From Ectobius pallidus (Eukaryota; Arthropoda; Insecta; Blattodea; Ectobiidae), in contig CAXKWD010000007.1 in assembly GCA_964059195.1 (NCBI GenBank), positions 55,031,620 through 55,095,619 of the forward strand: a DNA stretch of 64,000 bases. Direction: 5' to 3'. Shown here in pieces: positions 32,353 through 43,600 of the stretch. The position numbers and the translations under genes are program-made. Within the stretch, counting starts at the first letter, position 1. Each line of letters begins with the position of its first letter. Under the pieces are notes generated by a model, which searched no databases, was not told the origin of the DNA, and saw nothing but the letters and a program-made list of their open reading frames with translations.

Positions 32353-32732
32353 TTGGGAACAGATGAGAATAGCCTACATAATTCTGATGAGATTCTTGAA
32401 AACACGTTTAAGCCAAAATTGTTAATTTTACAATACAAGTACCGGTATTATAAAAGAAAATCTTAATGCTCCTTGAATAAACATATTCCTCGCGAATTTA
32501 TTCATTATTAATATTATAAGAACTTGGACGCGAGAATATGGCGGATGTGAGGCATATAGCCACAGCCTTCTATATAATTATTATGTTTGTGAAACAAAAC
32601 TGTCTAAATAATCGAGAAAATACATGGATAGACAAGAGGCAGGTGTGTACCTTAAGTCTTCCTGTACATGCGCATATGCTCGTTCGTGGTGCACGAAATA
32701 ATGCCCGACGTTTTTTTATTTGACCGACTGTA

Positions 32733-33029
32733 CATTCGCTTCGCATAGGCATTTTGGTATCGTGATTCCAGAGTCAACAATTTGAATATACTTTTTTTAT
32801 TATTATTAATTTTATTTTATTTATTTTTTTAAACACATTAACTCGTAAATGTTTTTGTTATACTAAATTACATTAAATTTAATAATATATATGCACCTTA
32901 TATGCACCTTATAGTACAATTAAACAGTAATAATTGCTGGCTCTCATGGAGTGGGAGGGTCCTGGCTCGTCATGGGATCTTGGCCCTTGGGTGGGTTCTG
33001 TTTCGTTTTCTTCTTCATCCATATATACA
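32733..33029. other. AT-rich spacer
   Basis: Nothing recognised between the Tc1-like element and the fold-back mariner. Confidence 0.3.
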
Positions 33030-33235
33030 TAAAGGGTGACCGACGGGAACCGGACGTTTTTTTTAAATGAACAGTACTCGCTTGTTTTTGTACCAAGAAG
33101 CTATCTTATTACACAATAATATTTGGAATTACATGCCATTAGAAGTGCATCTTATGAATGGAAGATAATGTCAGACAGGTGGTGTCCACTTGCTTGAATG
33201 CAGGATTCAGTAGAGACGACGTCTACACAACAAAG

Positions 33236-33238
<3 letters not shown>

Positions 33239-33274
<36 letters not shown>
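33239..33274 (+). repeat. Poly-T tract (~35 nt)
   Basis: A homopolymer at the exact boundary between the inverted arm and the transposase remnant. Confidence 0.95.
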
Positions 33275-33282
33275 CCCCCAGC

Positions 33283-33664
33283 AAGATGGTGCCACCCCTC
33301 ATATATACTGCACGTGCTTCAATGGACTTGGTTCGTCGCATGTTTCCTGGAAGGGTCATTTCACGTTTTAACGATTTCCCGTGGCCTCCGAGGTCCCCTG
33401 ATTTAAGCACTTGCGACTTTATTTTTGTGGGGATTTCTGAAATCACGTGTCTATTCTCGTAGACCACGCACCTTCGCCGATCTGAAGGAGGCAATCAGGG
33501 AGGAAGTGGTAGCAACTGATTGCGAGATGTTGGACCGCTTACACACGGTTTTCTGCAAAAGATTGAATCCTGCATTCAAGCAAGTGGACACCACCTGTCT
33601 GACATTATCTTCCATTCATAAGATGCATTTCAAATGGCATGTAATTCCAAATATTATTGTGTAA
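33283..33664 (+). pseudogene. Mariner-superfamily transposase relic
   Basis: Reading across frameshifts gives QQDGATPH (second catalytic Asp block), then MDLVRRMFPGRVISRF, WPPRSPDLSTCDFIF (third catalytic Asp region) and a final open piece SRRPRTFADLKEAIREEVV. The stop is at 33664. In related insect elements WP-RSPDL--CDFFLWG follows QQDGA--H by about 35 residues, as here. The first half of the gene is absent and replaced by the inverted arm. Confidence 0.8.
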
Positions 33665-33739
33665 TAAAATAGCTTCTTGGTACATAAACAAGCGAGTACT
33701 GTTCATTTAAAAAAGTCTGGTTCCCGTCGGTCACCCTGT

Positions 33740-33740
<1 letters not shown>

Positions 33741-33776
<36 letters not shown>
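33741..33776 (+). repeat. (TA)n microsatellite
   Basis: A TA run beginning directly at the fold-back element's right TSD. Confidence 0.9.
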
Positions 33777-33779
<3 letters not shown>

Positions 33780-33782
<3 letters not shown>

Positions 33783-34910
33783 TAATTTCTTTATGTGCAA
33801 CTTATATATAGTACACATTTGTACATATAAATATGTAAATAGCTCTAACTTTTGAACGGTTCAAGATAAACAGTAAAATAACATACATTCATGAACAAAA
33901 TTTAATGCTTTACAACTTCCATTCTTATAACATTTTCACAGGACGAAGGGCTGAAGAGTCAGAAGGTCAAATATGACCAAAAAGTGAGGCAAAATATATA
34001 TATATATATTTTAATTAGCTAACTTGGAGCCCAGATATCTCACTCGGAAAGAACGGTGGACAGCGAAAAAGTGACTGGAATCAATCTTGTTGATAATTTT
34101 ATCAACTTTAATTTTGTATAAAGTGGTCTTATCTCTAGGACCAATAATTTCCGAGATATAAGCGAAAATCTGAAAAAAGGGACCTGCCCCCCGCTCACCA
34201 CGTTCACATTTAGTCTACTCCAAATTCAATTACTGATCATTAGTAATTTCATAGTTAAGCAGTGATCAAAGGTGAGCTAAGTTGTAGACCTGTGAGGTTC
34301 TTAGGACATGAGTTTTGAGTGTTATGGCTTCACTTGCTGCAGCGGATTTTGTATCCCCACCCCTATTAATACAGGTTCAGAGGTCACTCATGAATAAATG
34401 CAACTTTTATTAATGCCGTGACGCACTTCCGCACGGGCGCGAGCGCTATCTGTAGATGTGAAAACAAACGTGACAAAGCAACTTACAGCTCCGTCTGCCA
34501 AAAAACTATTATTAAATGCGCCGCCGCAGACATCTTGGACTGTTCACCTTCAAAGAACATTATTAAAGGGTCAGAAGTGAACAACCGCACTATACCGCTC
34601 TTCAATCCTCCTGCCATTTATTTAAATAGGGACTGGATTCTGTTATTAGAAATTCTGAAATGGACGATCTCCGCTCACGATGAAAAATACTTATTAGCTT
34701 ATGGGGCACTTAAAACGCATAGATGAATATAAAATTGCGCCTAGGATCAGATATATCACTTCCTACCGGAAATATGCTATTTAGTGTTGTAATTATCAGC
34801 AGGCTATGAACATTTAGATTTAATAATTTATTTTTGGGGGAGACATTGATGAAAAATTATAAATTATGTAAAGGGTCAGACTTTTTTTTTTAAATTAACT
34901 TTACCACTTT
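33780..34910. other. Unassigned stretch
   Basis: About 1.1 kb without a supportable gene. It contains a small (TA)n at 33992-34008. A 102-codon frame at 34418-34726 has no recognisable similarity. Confidence 0.35.
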
Positions 34911-34914
34911 TAAG

Positions 34915-35065
34915 GTCGGGTTTCTGAATTGCATTAATTCATCGATAAGCATTTCTGAAACGTTAGATGACCGTTATCCATTCGACGGAACACTCGACAA
35001 ATTAGGTGGCCAGGTTACCTGATATCTCACGAAACGTTAGTTAAACATTGAATAAGGCCGACGTT
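34915..35065 (+). repeat. Interspersed repeat, copy 1
   Basis: Shares CGGGTTTCTGAA, CTGAAACGTTAGATGACC and GTTATCCATTC, plus a GATATCTCACGAA block, with 57946-58095 in the same orientation and order. The start resembles a Harbinger TIR word, but no opposite end was found. Confidence 0.6.
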
Positions 35066-35799
35066 ATGCCTGGCAATCTGGGTCTCAGCGATGAAGCCTA
35101 GCCTTGCGCTCAGCCTCCATCTTGGATCACTATAAGACAACCATTAAACTGCATGTAATTCAATAAGAAACTGTTATGCGAAGTCCATTTTCACAAATTT
35201 CTCTTGTAAATTTCGCATCCACTGGAATATCTGGTTTCCCCCTCATTTTTTCTATACAACCCCACTCCACCCTCAGCTCAGTGGGATAGTAGATTGAGTA
35301 ACGTTTGGCTACCTGCTGAATAGTAGCAGGGTAGTTTTATGACCACAGTGCCAAGATAACCCACAAAGACTCTAGACCATGACTACTTCCTTCTTTCTTT
35401 TTGTTTTCAAGCTGTCTGTTCACAGAGACAGATCTTTCACTTTGAAAACTACCTCAGAACATGTATGACAGACCTATTACCAGTGTGATATAGCCGCCTA
35501 CAGATTACTTACAAAACAACACCTCGTGTGTTAATGACTATAATCGCAGGGAGAGGAAGGAAGAAGAAAAACCAATGACAATAATGCATTTAGGATATGT
35601 AGCATAAAACAGCAATTCAGCAGTATCTTGTTATGCTGACGAGTAATTAAACAGAAATGCAGTTCCGTAACACATACTTCAGTTACATTTTTTAAATCTG
35701 CTACATACGCAAGGATTCATAATACAAACGTTTGGCAAAAACAGATCTCAGAAAAACATTCACAAACTATTTTATATTATTGGCGATGCGTTTTATCAC
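35066..35799. other. Unassigned stretch
   Basis: No ORF, TIR pair or tRNA-like box supported. Confidence 0.3.
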
Positions 35800-35922
35800 T
35801 TAGGGTAGGCGCACACGGAGCCACTTGTGGTCGCCACCGGTGGCGACCACTAGACGCTAAACACGACCACCGGTGGTCGCCACTTTATCCAGAAACATTT
35901 CCTCTTCTCTCATCAGTTGCAG

Positions 35923-35990
35923 AATGGATTCCGATTTGGAAGCACTAGTTGCAGTTTTGCTAGTGAATGCCTTTCTCTTAAATCATGATG
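35923..35990 (+). pseudogene. Possible Harbinger ORF N-terminal stub
   Basis: ATG at 35923, about 120 bp inside the left TIR, opens MDSDLEALVAVLLVNAFLLN. After about 22 codons it runs into a SINE. The position and acidic, leucine-rich start would fit a Harbinger gene start, but nothing downstream confirms it. Confidence 0.4.
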
Positions 35991-36243
35991 ATCCCCGGTA
36001 CCTCCTCGGATTTTTCTGAGGTAGGAAGGTCTGGAACGGGGTGCACTCAGCCTCGTGATTCAAATTGAGGTGCTACTTGATAGAGAAATAGCGGCTCCGG
36101 TCATGGAAACCATCATTAACGGCCGTGGGTGTCCACATGCTGACATCATGCCCCCCACCAATCCTGTCATCTGCCTGGGATAGATGACGCAGCAGTCGTT
36201 TGGTAGAACTTGTATCTTCAAGGATGTAGCGCCACGGAGTATA
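35991..36243 (+). mobile_element. SINE family A, 5'-truncated copy
   Basis: Begins at GATCCCCGGTAC and continues through GTGCACTCAGCCTCGTGATT and the TTAACGGCCGTGG block to GTAGCGCCACGGAG. It matches the body of the interrupted SINE at 4523-5444. The tRNA-like head is missing. It is inserted in the Harbinger-type element and disrupts the stub ORF. Confidence 0.75.
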
Positions 36244-37505
36244 AAAGTTAGCTTGTGTGCGGATTTTTTTTTCTTTTACACTCATCTCCTGAAAGACTGG
36301 AACAAACAGTTGGCACATTTTTTCCAGGATTTTGTTTTATCTATCATATTACTGTAAATTAACACGGCATATCCCAAATAGCTGGTTTCAAATTGTACAA
36401 CTCAGAACAGCAACTGTCGTGATAAACTTATCTTGATCAGTCTGTTGTTTATTCTTTCAAAAGACAAGATTTTTTTTTTTTCCACGCTGACTCAGATGTA
36501 ATGTTGATACTGCATGTATGGTATTTGTTCTCTCTCCGCCATAAACAATAAACTCGTTGATCCAACAGTACATCTTGAAGCTTTGCTGATTACCGTAATT
36601 AATACGAGTGTGTTATTTTCATAACATCGTCCTTCCTGCTTTCCTTCTCCCATTAATTATTAATTGATTTGTTCTTTACTTCTTTTGTTAATGCATTTTT
36701 TCATTTTAATTTTATTGTTACTTAGTTTTTTTTTTCGTGCTGTTTCTGCTTATCAAGCAGAAAAACAGTTTGACCCAAAATCTCTAGAAGACAAAACAGC
36801 TTTGAATGAACATCAGTTCCTTTATCCTCAACTTTGTTATTATTAGTAGGCCTACGGCAAGAACTTGATAATTTTGTACATTGTTTATACCACTATTGAA
36901 CGTTAGCTGAAATATATGTAAATATGTATAGTGAATTAAGTGATTAAATAAGAGCAATTTTTATGGAATTATTTTGCATTTTTCGTTTTCAAGATTTTTT
37001 TTTTTAGGTATTTGGTAATTTCGGCGTATTGTAACTTATAGTTTTTTTTTGTGAAGTGTTGTTCTCAATATGCACCAATTGTTTCAGTTGAGTTACAGAG
37101 AAGCATTTCCATATACAATAAAAATCGTTACTTTCAGGCAAATTACAATCATTTTATCTGAGAAACTCCGTCAATTCATATTTTCTGTATTCATTTTAAA
37201 TTTCACAGATCCATGTATCCCAGTAGCAATTACTTACTTTTATTAGCAACAAAGTGAGTGATTTTATTGTAAATTAAATATAATGCTCTATCGTACATTA
37301 ATTTGCTATCTAAAATCAACACATTCCAGAAGGCTAATTATAAGTAATAAGGAATAATTTATTGATTTTTAAATATTTTCAGGTCATAAATGCATTTTTT
37401 TTATTTTAATATTTTATAATATATGCATTGCCCTAGTTACTAGGCCTATCTATTATATTTCACATAAGGGCACGCAATAGATTAGCGACCAAAGTTCTTA
37501 AAGAA

Positions 37506-37565
37506 GGGAGCTGTATGCCACTGTAGCACGCCAGAGGGAGCTGTAAGCCACTGTAGCACGCCAGA
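37506..37565 (+). repeat. 30-bp tandem duplication
   Basis: GGGAGCTGTATGCCACTGTA and GGGAGCTGTAAGCCACTGTA begin adjacent 30-bp units, each ending GCACGCCAGA. Confidence 0.85.
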
Positions 37566-37759
37566 GCGCCTGTGGCGACCACAAGTGGCTGCCGTGTGCG
37601 CCTGAACTCGACCACCGGTGGCGGCCACTTGCTGCGAGAACGAGCGTCTCCCCCAGCTTGTGGCTGACACTGGCGTCTGCCCCATGTAAAAGCCTTCCCG
37701 CAGCTTGTGGTCGCCACCGGTGGCGACCACAAGTGGCTCCGTGTGCGGCAAGCCTTAGA

Positions 37760-38739
37760 CCTAAGACTGGTCCAAACTACTGAAGTGATGTACCATAACA
37801 TACCACGTCAAATTATACCGTAAAGGAGAACACGAAATTTCACGTCTGAAGGCAGTAGCTAAATAAAAAATGTTAGTCTTCTTTGTTTTCAGATACCGCT
37901 ACTGTTAGTACCTAAATTAAGTTCAAATTTAAAACTGCATAAAGTCTTATATTCCTGTAATTCTTTTATTTATTAATTCAATACTTTGAAAGTTAAGTTA
38001 CACATTAGATACCATGGAAACAGCAGAGGGGAAAATATTAATATTATATTAATAAAACATATGCCTTCTGTAAAGTACACAATTTGTACATTCGGCGTTT
38101 TGCACGAACAGTAGCGATATGCTATAGCGCAGGGGAAGAAATTTCAAGTCTAAAGGCAGCAGCCAAACCAATAATTTTAGTCTAGTAGTTAAACAAAAAC
38201 TCTACATACAGATGCTACCAAACTGTTGAAGGTTAACAATAAATTATTAAATGGTTAATAATAATAATTATAATAATAATAATACAATGTCACCTATTAA
38301 TATAGAACGCCTACTAAAAATATAAGTTATTACAAGGAAGCAAGTTATAAATAATGTTTTGGTATTCCTAGAGAGAATTTTCAATTTTAAAGTAAGATAT
38401 AATTTTCCCACCTTATACCCTCATTTAAATAACAATGCTTGGATGGTTTACCCTAAATTCCTCAAGTGCTTAATCTTTAACATAAAATAATACATTCATA
38501 CCCAGGTTAAAATTGTCAAGGTAAAATTTTAGGCCTTTTTCTCTTCTGTATCAAATAATTAGAATTACAATAACATATCCTGTTAAAATTAATCTTTTGA
38601 ATAAAAATAATGTAACATGTAAGAAGAGATAGTAAAATAATAAGAGAAAACAAGTATTGCGTTAACAATGTGTGTTATCCTTGTTGTAGTAATATCAATA
38701 TTACCGGTCAATGTCATTAAAAATAAATTGCGTAAGCAC
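37760..38739. other. Unassigned AT-rich stretch
   Basis: About 1 kb of AT-rich sequence with an (ATA)-rich patch around 38260-38285. No gene or repeat boundary is seen. Confidence 0.35.
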
Positions 38740-39189
38740 TTAGGCCCGGTATTATAAACAAAGTTGATCTTTAGATTAAGTTAAACCTAATCTAAAGTTT
38801 AACTCTAGCTGCCGTTTCATAATGTTCTGGTTAAGTTAAACCGTAGTGCAATGGTGTTGGTAGACCTGTTGGCTGAAAAAAGAAGACGAATTGGCCTTGT
38901 AAATAAAAGAAAAACAATAAGATGTGCTAATTCGCTTGTATTTGTTTGTTTGTCAATTGAATATTTTGTGTGGTCTCCATAAAATAGCAACAATTAGTGG
39001 TTCTTGTTTGAGGATACGTAATTCTTTCTGTTGTAAGAATCGTGTAGTGTGAAGTCTTAATTTTAAGTCATATAGAACTGCACAAGTGCGGCAGAGACCT
39101 AGTATTTATCGTGGTTTGTGTTAACATCGCGTTCTCCTCGGGAGGGGAGGTTTTGTGTTGTTTTTGTTGTAGTTTAAAATATTTTGGTT

Positions 39190-40596
39190 ATGTCGGACGT
39201 GTCGGGTGATGTTGTGAACGCTCAAACTGACGATTCTCTGCAAGAAGTATTATCGATGGATACAGAAAACACAAATACTTGTAAACAGGACAATTCACTC
39301 CAACGAACTTTGACTCCAAATATGAAAGAAAAACCAAATCATGAAACTGGTACGATAATTGAGAATGTAACACATGATCTCCCCCAGCCAAGGGTTTCAC
39401 ATCGATATTTATCTTCGGATACAGGTCCATACTTTGTATCCATCAAACAACCAGGACAAGCTATTGGAAATATGCATCCTATGGCAATTGGACGATGGCT
39501 GTTTCGAGCTAATTATGATGTACATTATATCAATAAAGTTTCATACTCTCAGATTGACGTACACTTCCAGACTCAGCATGCAGCTAATGCATTTTTAAAC
39601 TCTGACTTCGACAAAATGCACCAAACAAATTCCTTCATTCCGGCATATAATTTATTTTCTTCTGGTGTCATTAGGGGTGTTGAGTCAAGTATCACTTCTG
39701 AAGAGATTAAGATGGACACTATTGTACCTGAAGGATTTCAAATTATAAATGTATATAGATTCAATCGACGTATAACAGATGAGCAAGGAAATACTTCTTA
39801 TATACCGACTGAAACTGTAAAAGTAACATTTCGCAGTCAACGGCTGCCACGTTCAGTCACATTATACCACCAAAAATGTAAAGTTGATCCATACATTGAA
39901 CGCACACAAACATGTCTTAACTGCGGAAAGTTAAACCATAGGGCGAAAAATTGTAGATCGTCACCTAAGTGCCTTTACTGTGGCAAGGAACCACATCAGG
40001 GGGAGTGCCCAGTAGAAGACCGGAGATGCATAAATTGCAAAGGCAATCATAAAGCAACTGATATTGAGAAGTGTCCAGCATATAAACTGGAAAAGCAAAT
40101 AAACGATAAACTGGCATCACTTCCAGTTTCTAGATTTGAAGCGAAGCAGATAGCCCTGGGGCGCTCATCTTATGCACAAATGGTGCAACAACAAACAAGC
40201 ACAATATTCAGCAATTTCAACCAATTTCCACGGCTGGATAACAAAACGACTTTAGCAGACAACTCTCAAACACAGCGGGAAAAAAAGATCACAACTCACC
40301 AATCACAAGTATCCACGACACGCATCACTCAAACACCAACTAAACGAAAGGAACAAGAGAGCCCTCAACAGCAGACTCGACCATCGGGGAATGGGTCAAT
40401 TTTGACACTGAATGATGAATCATCCTCGACACATCAACCTAAGAGGATTCAGGCAATAGGAAAAACATCCAGCCTACGACAACCGATAAGACCTAAAGTA
40501 TTAACAACCATCAGTAAGATACTAAGTGAGGCACCGGAACACCTTAGGGGTGATCTTGAGAAAGTCAAACATCAAATCAAAGAGCTTCTAGAATAA
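39190..40596 (+). CDS. ORF1: LINE ORF1 protein (Gag-like, zinc knuckles), 468 aa
   Basis: ORF1 proteins bind the element RNA and form the ribonucleoprotein used for target-primed reverse transcription. The protein starts MSDVSGDVVNAQ at the ATG at 39190. The first 90 residues are polar, followed by an RNA-recognition-like region. Three Cys/His zinc knuckles are then clear: CLNCGKLNHRAKNC (about 242-255), CLYCGKEPHQGEC (261-273) and CINCKGNHKATDIEKC (280-295). The C-terminal third is Gln, Thr and Ser-rich with basic patches, ending with a helical segment (ISKILSEAPEHLRGDLEKVK). It is intact and precedes ORF2 by 83 bp, so ORF2 probably needs reinitiation or a similar mechanism. Confidence 0.9.
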   Translation: MSDVSGDVVNAQTDDSLQEVLSMDTENTNTCKQDNSLQRTLTPNMKEKPNHETGTIIENVTHDLPQPRVSHRYLSSDTGPYFVSIKQPGQAIGNMHPMAIGRWLFRANYDVHYINKVSYSQIDVHFQTQHAANAFLNSDFDKMHQTNSFIPAYNLFSSGVIRGVESSITSEEIKMDTIVPEGFQIINVYRFNRRITDEQGNTSYIPTETVKVTFRSQRLPRSVTLYHQKCKVDPYIERTQTCLNCGKLNHRAKNCRSSPKCLYCGKEPHQGECPVEDRRCINCKGNHKATDIEKCPAYKLEKQINDKLASLPVSRFEAKQIALGRSSYAQMVQQQTSTIFSNFNQFPRLDNKTTLADNSQTQREKKITTHQSQVSTTRITQTPTKRKEQESPQQQTRPSGNGSILTLNDESSSTHQPKRIQAIGKTSSLRQPIRPKVLTTISKILSEAPEHLRGDLEKVKHQIKELLE

Positions 40597-40679
40597 ATCT
40601 TCTTTTTCCCCCCATTTAAGGGGCTGTAAGACTCGAAGACTACTAATTCAATTTTATCATTAATTCTACGTATAATCTT

Positions 40680-43600
40680 ATGTCTGGAATGAAAATACTA
40701 CAATGGAACGCACAGAGCTTAAAAAACAAATTGGAAGAACTTTTAATTTTAAACCATCAACATAAATTTGACATCATAGTCATCCTTGAATCTTGGCTCT
40801 CTACTACAAAAAAAATAAAAATTCCTAATTACACGTCAATCAGAAATGACAGAGATGGAAAAGGAGGAGGCGTTGCCATATTTATCAAAAAAGATATCAC
40901 AATAACCAATTTCCGTATCATTAACAATTATGCATATACATTTCAAGCCATAGAAGTAACAATGAGAAACCTAAAAATCATTGGTATTTATAACACTAGT
41001 TCCAACCATATTACAGCTACTTTCTGGAACAATAACTTCAACGCAGACAGAGATTTTAAATACATTTTATTGGGAGATTTCAATTTAGGAAAAGCCATAG
41101 AAGACTTATACAACAGCAATAACATATACTTCATTGAAGAGCTCAAACGGCAAAATATCCATCTTATCAATAAGATTACTCCTACTCGACTTGGCTATAG
41201 AGGTCAACAAAACACTTCACCGGACCTGACCTTCATTTCGGCAAGTTTCATCCCTCACACAGAATGGCAACCACTTACTGATACCTTAGGTAGTGACCAC
41301 TTCCCCATCATTATAGCGGTAAACAACCATTCGCCTCTTTTTCCTGTCCAATCCATACCACATCGAACACAAATAAAAAACTGGACAAAATTTAACCAGG
41401 AAATCCAGTCCAAATTAAATAAGCTACAGCCTTCCGAAACATCTGTTGATCTTCTCACCTCAACCTTCCAAGATTATCTAAACTTACATCATCCGCTCTT
41501 TACGTCTCATAAACCCCCGGTTCGAACTAAACCTTGCTGGTGGAGTACAGAAATTAAACATGCCATAGCCAAACGAAAACTCCTACTTAAGAAATTCAAA
41601 ACACATTTAGACTTTAAGACGTACTTGGATCTGAGAAGACATATTGCTCATGTGAAACATCTTATCATCTCTGCTAAAAGACAAAATTGGTACCAGTATT
41701 GTTCCACCATTGATTATTCTACCACAACACAACAGATTTGGAAACATGTGAAGTGGTTTACTGGAAAGAAACATTACTCTTCCTCTCCGATTGTTTTTGA
41801 TATCTTGCTACAGACAGATTTCTTAAAACAAGTGGCACCGGACCAAGTGTATGCCCCATGCCAGGGATACACATCAGAGCCTCATCCATCTTTAGAGATC
41901 CCTTTTACACAGAGTGAAATAGCCAGTATCCTACGCAACAAAGGCAACAAACATTCAGCTCCAGGACCTGATCTAATAACATACGAGATGATATCTCATG
42001 CTCAGCAGTGTGTATTATCACATTTAGAATACAGCTTTAATGCAATACTACAAGGGAATGTATATCCGTCGCTCTGGAACAAGATGACAGTGATACCTAT
42101 CCTAAAACCCAATAAAACCGGAATACATCCAACACATAACAGACCAATCATTTTGAGCTCGACTCTTCGAAAAATATACGAACAATTGCTGAATCAACGT
42201 ATTTCATTCTACATAGAAAGATTTAATATTATCAACGCCAAACATTTTGGTTTTCGTAAGGGATACAATACCATGGCGAGTATCTTATATCTAGTCACTG
42301 AGGTATATACTGGATGGCTAAAAAATGAAAACACCCTGGCTATTACGATTGATCTGAGTAGTGCTTACGATAGAGTTAATCTTCAGATACTGTGTGAGAA
42401 ATTAAGCAACATAGGAATACCATCTACATATATTAATAACATTATATCCTTAATGACTAATCGATCTTTAGAATCACCAACATACTACAGTTATCGTCAA
42501 AACCGTAAGACGTCAATGGGTTTGCCTCAAGGGTCGTCACTTAGCCCAACTTTATTTAATATTTATACTAATCATCTTCATAAGATTCGATTTAAGACCA
42601 TCAGACTACTTTGCTTCGCTGACGACATCATATTGTACTATAGATTAAAAAAGGGTAACCCCATCAATATTCAGGATCTACAGGAAGATCTAGAGACCTT
42701 GATCCAAGAACTTGACACATTGGGAATGGACATAAATGCCGACAAGAGTGCCTTCACCATATTCTCCAAGAAAAGGACCCCCCTCCCTCAGTTACCTCAA
42801 ATAATGATAAATAAGGAACCGATACAATACCGTCAATCTTTAAAGTACCTTGGTGTGCACCTTGACTACAATCTTTCAGGAAATTCTCACTATCAAACGG
42901 TAATGAAAAAACTCAACAACAAACAAAATATATTCCGATTTATAACAGGACGATATTGGGGAAACCATCCAAAAGCTCTTTACCTGCTGTACAATAATTT
43001 CATAAGATCTACTCTAGAATATGGAATTCAGGTTTTGCCCCTTCCAACGAAGAAATGGCATACAAAAATAAGCTCCATCATTTACAACATTGGGAAAAGA
43101 ATCTTAGGAACAGGCGGTAAACCTAACAAAGTACATGTCTTCAAAGAACTTCACTTACAGACTTATCGAGAACGCACGACAGGAGCATGTATCAAGTATA
43201 TGAAATTTTTATTTCTTAATAGCTCACACCCGTTATACACGAAACTAAAATATATTACTGAACTGCGAGAAAATACAAACTCTTCCCGGATTCTCAATAG
43301 ATTGCCCATTATCTTCGAAGTCTTCAAATCATTTTACTGTGACCAACAAATCCAACCTTTCCCAAAATATCCTGTCTATTGTACAGATTATAGTACCCTC
43401 ATCCTTTCCATTGATAAAGACTTCACAGCTTTCACAAAAAATGATATTAATTCTAGTCAAACATTTTTGGATTATATATCAGTTTTTCCACAACAAGAAA
43501 CTATTATAATGTTCACTGACGGATCAAAAACGGACGTGGGTACGGGTGCTGCATTCTTCAATGACTCCTTTAATGAAAAACAACAATTTAACATTCAGCA

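Larger units (their letters stand above)
31346..32730 (+). mobile_element. Tc1-like element, internally deleted
   Basis: The left end CAGTGACTCAAATAAAAAAC and the right end, CAGTCGGTCAAATAAAAAAA in reverse complement, are inverted. TA flanks both (31344-31345, 32731-32732). Its left 260 bp and right 200 bp match the two ends of the MITE at 58852-59591 in inverted orientation. Between the ends are broken pieces of a Tc1-type transposase and a tRNA-like fragment at 32283-32352. Confidence 0.88.
33032..33738 (+). mobile_element. Second fold-back Tc1/mariner element
   Basis: The ends AAGGGTGACCGACGGGAACC and, in reverse complement, CAGGGTGACCGACGGGAACC are flanked by TA on both sides (33030-33031, 33739-33740). 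The arms reach about 170 bp inward (33032-33208 versus 33565-33738) and include coding sequence for the transposase C-terminus in the right arm. A 35-bp T run joins the left arm to the remaining coding part. The layout is the same as in 7698-8600, but the sequence is from a different family. Confidence 0.87.
35803..37754 (+). mobile_element. PIF/Harbinger-type element with palindromic ends
   Basis: The left end GGGTAGGCGCACACGGAGCC and the right end in reverse complement GGCTTGCCGCACACGGAGCC are inverted. TTA flanks both sides (35800-35802, 37755-37757). A 3-bp TWA TSD with GG/CC ends is typical of PIF/Harbinger. Next to each end lies a perfect 24-bp palindrome (35827-35850 and 37707-37730, centre CCACCGGTGG). 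A second TIR-like copy sits at about 37570-37602. The interior has a SINE and no complete transposase. Confidence 0.83.

Noticed and set aside
38743..38941. Short MVLVDLLAEKRRR frame as a Harbinger transposase
   Set aside because: After removing the LINE the frame stops within a few codons and shows no DDE motif.
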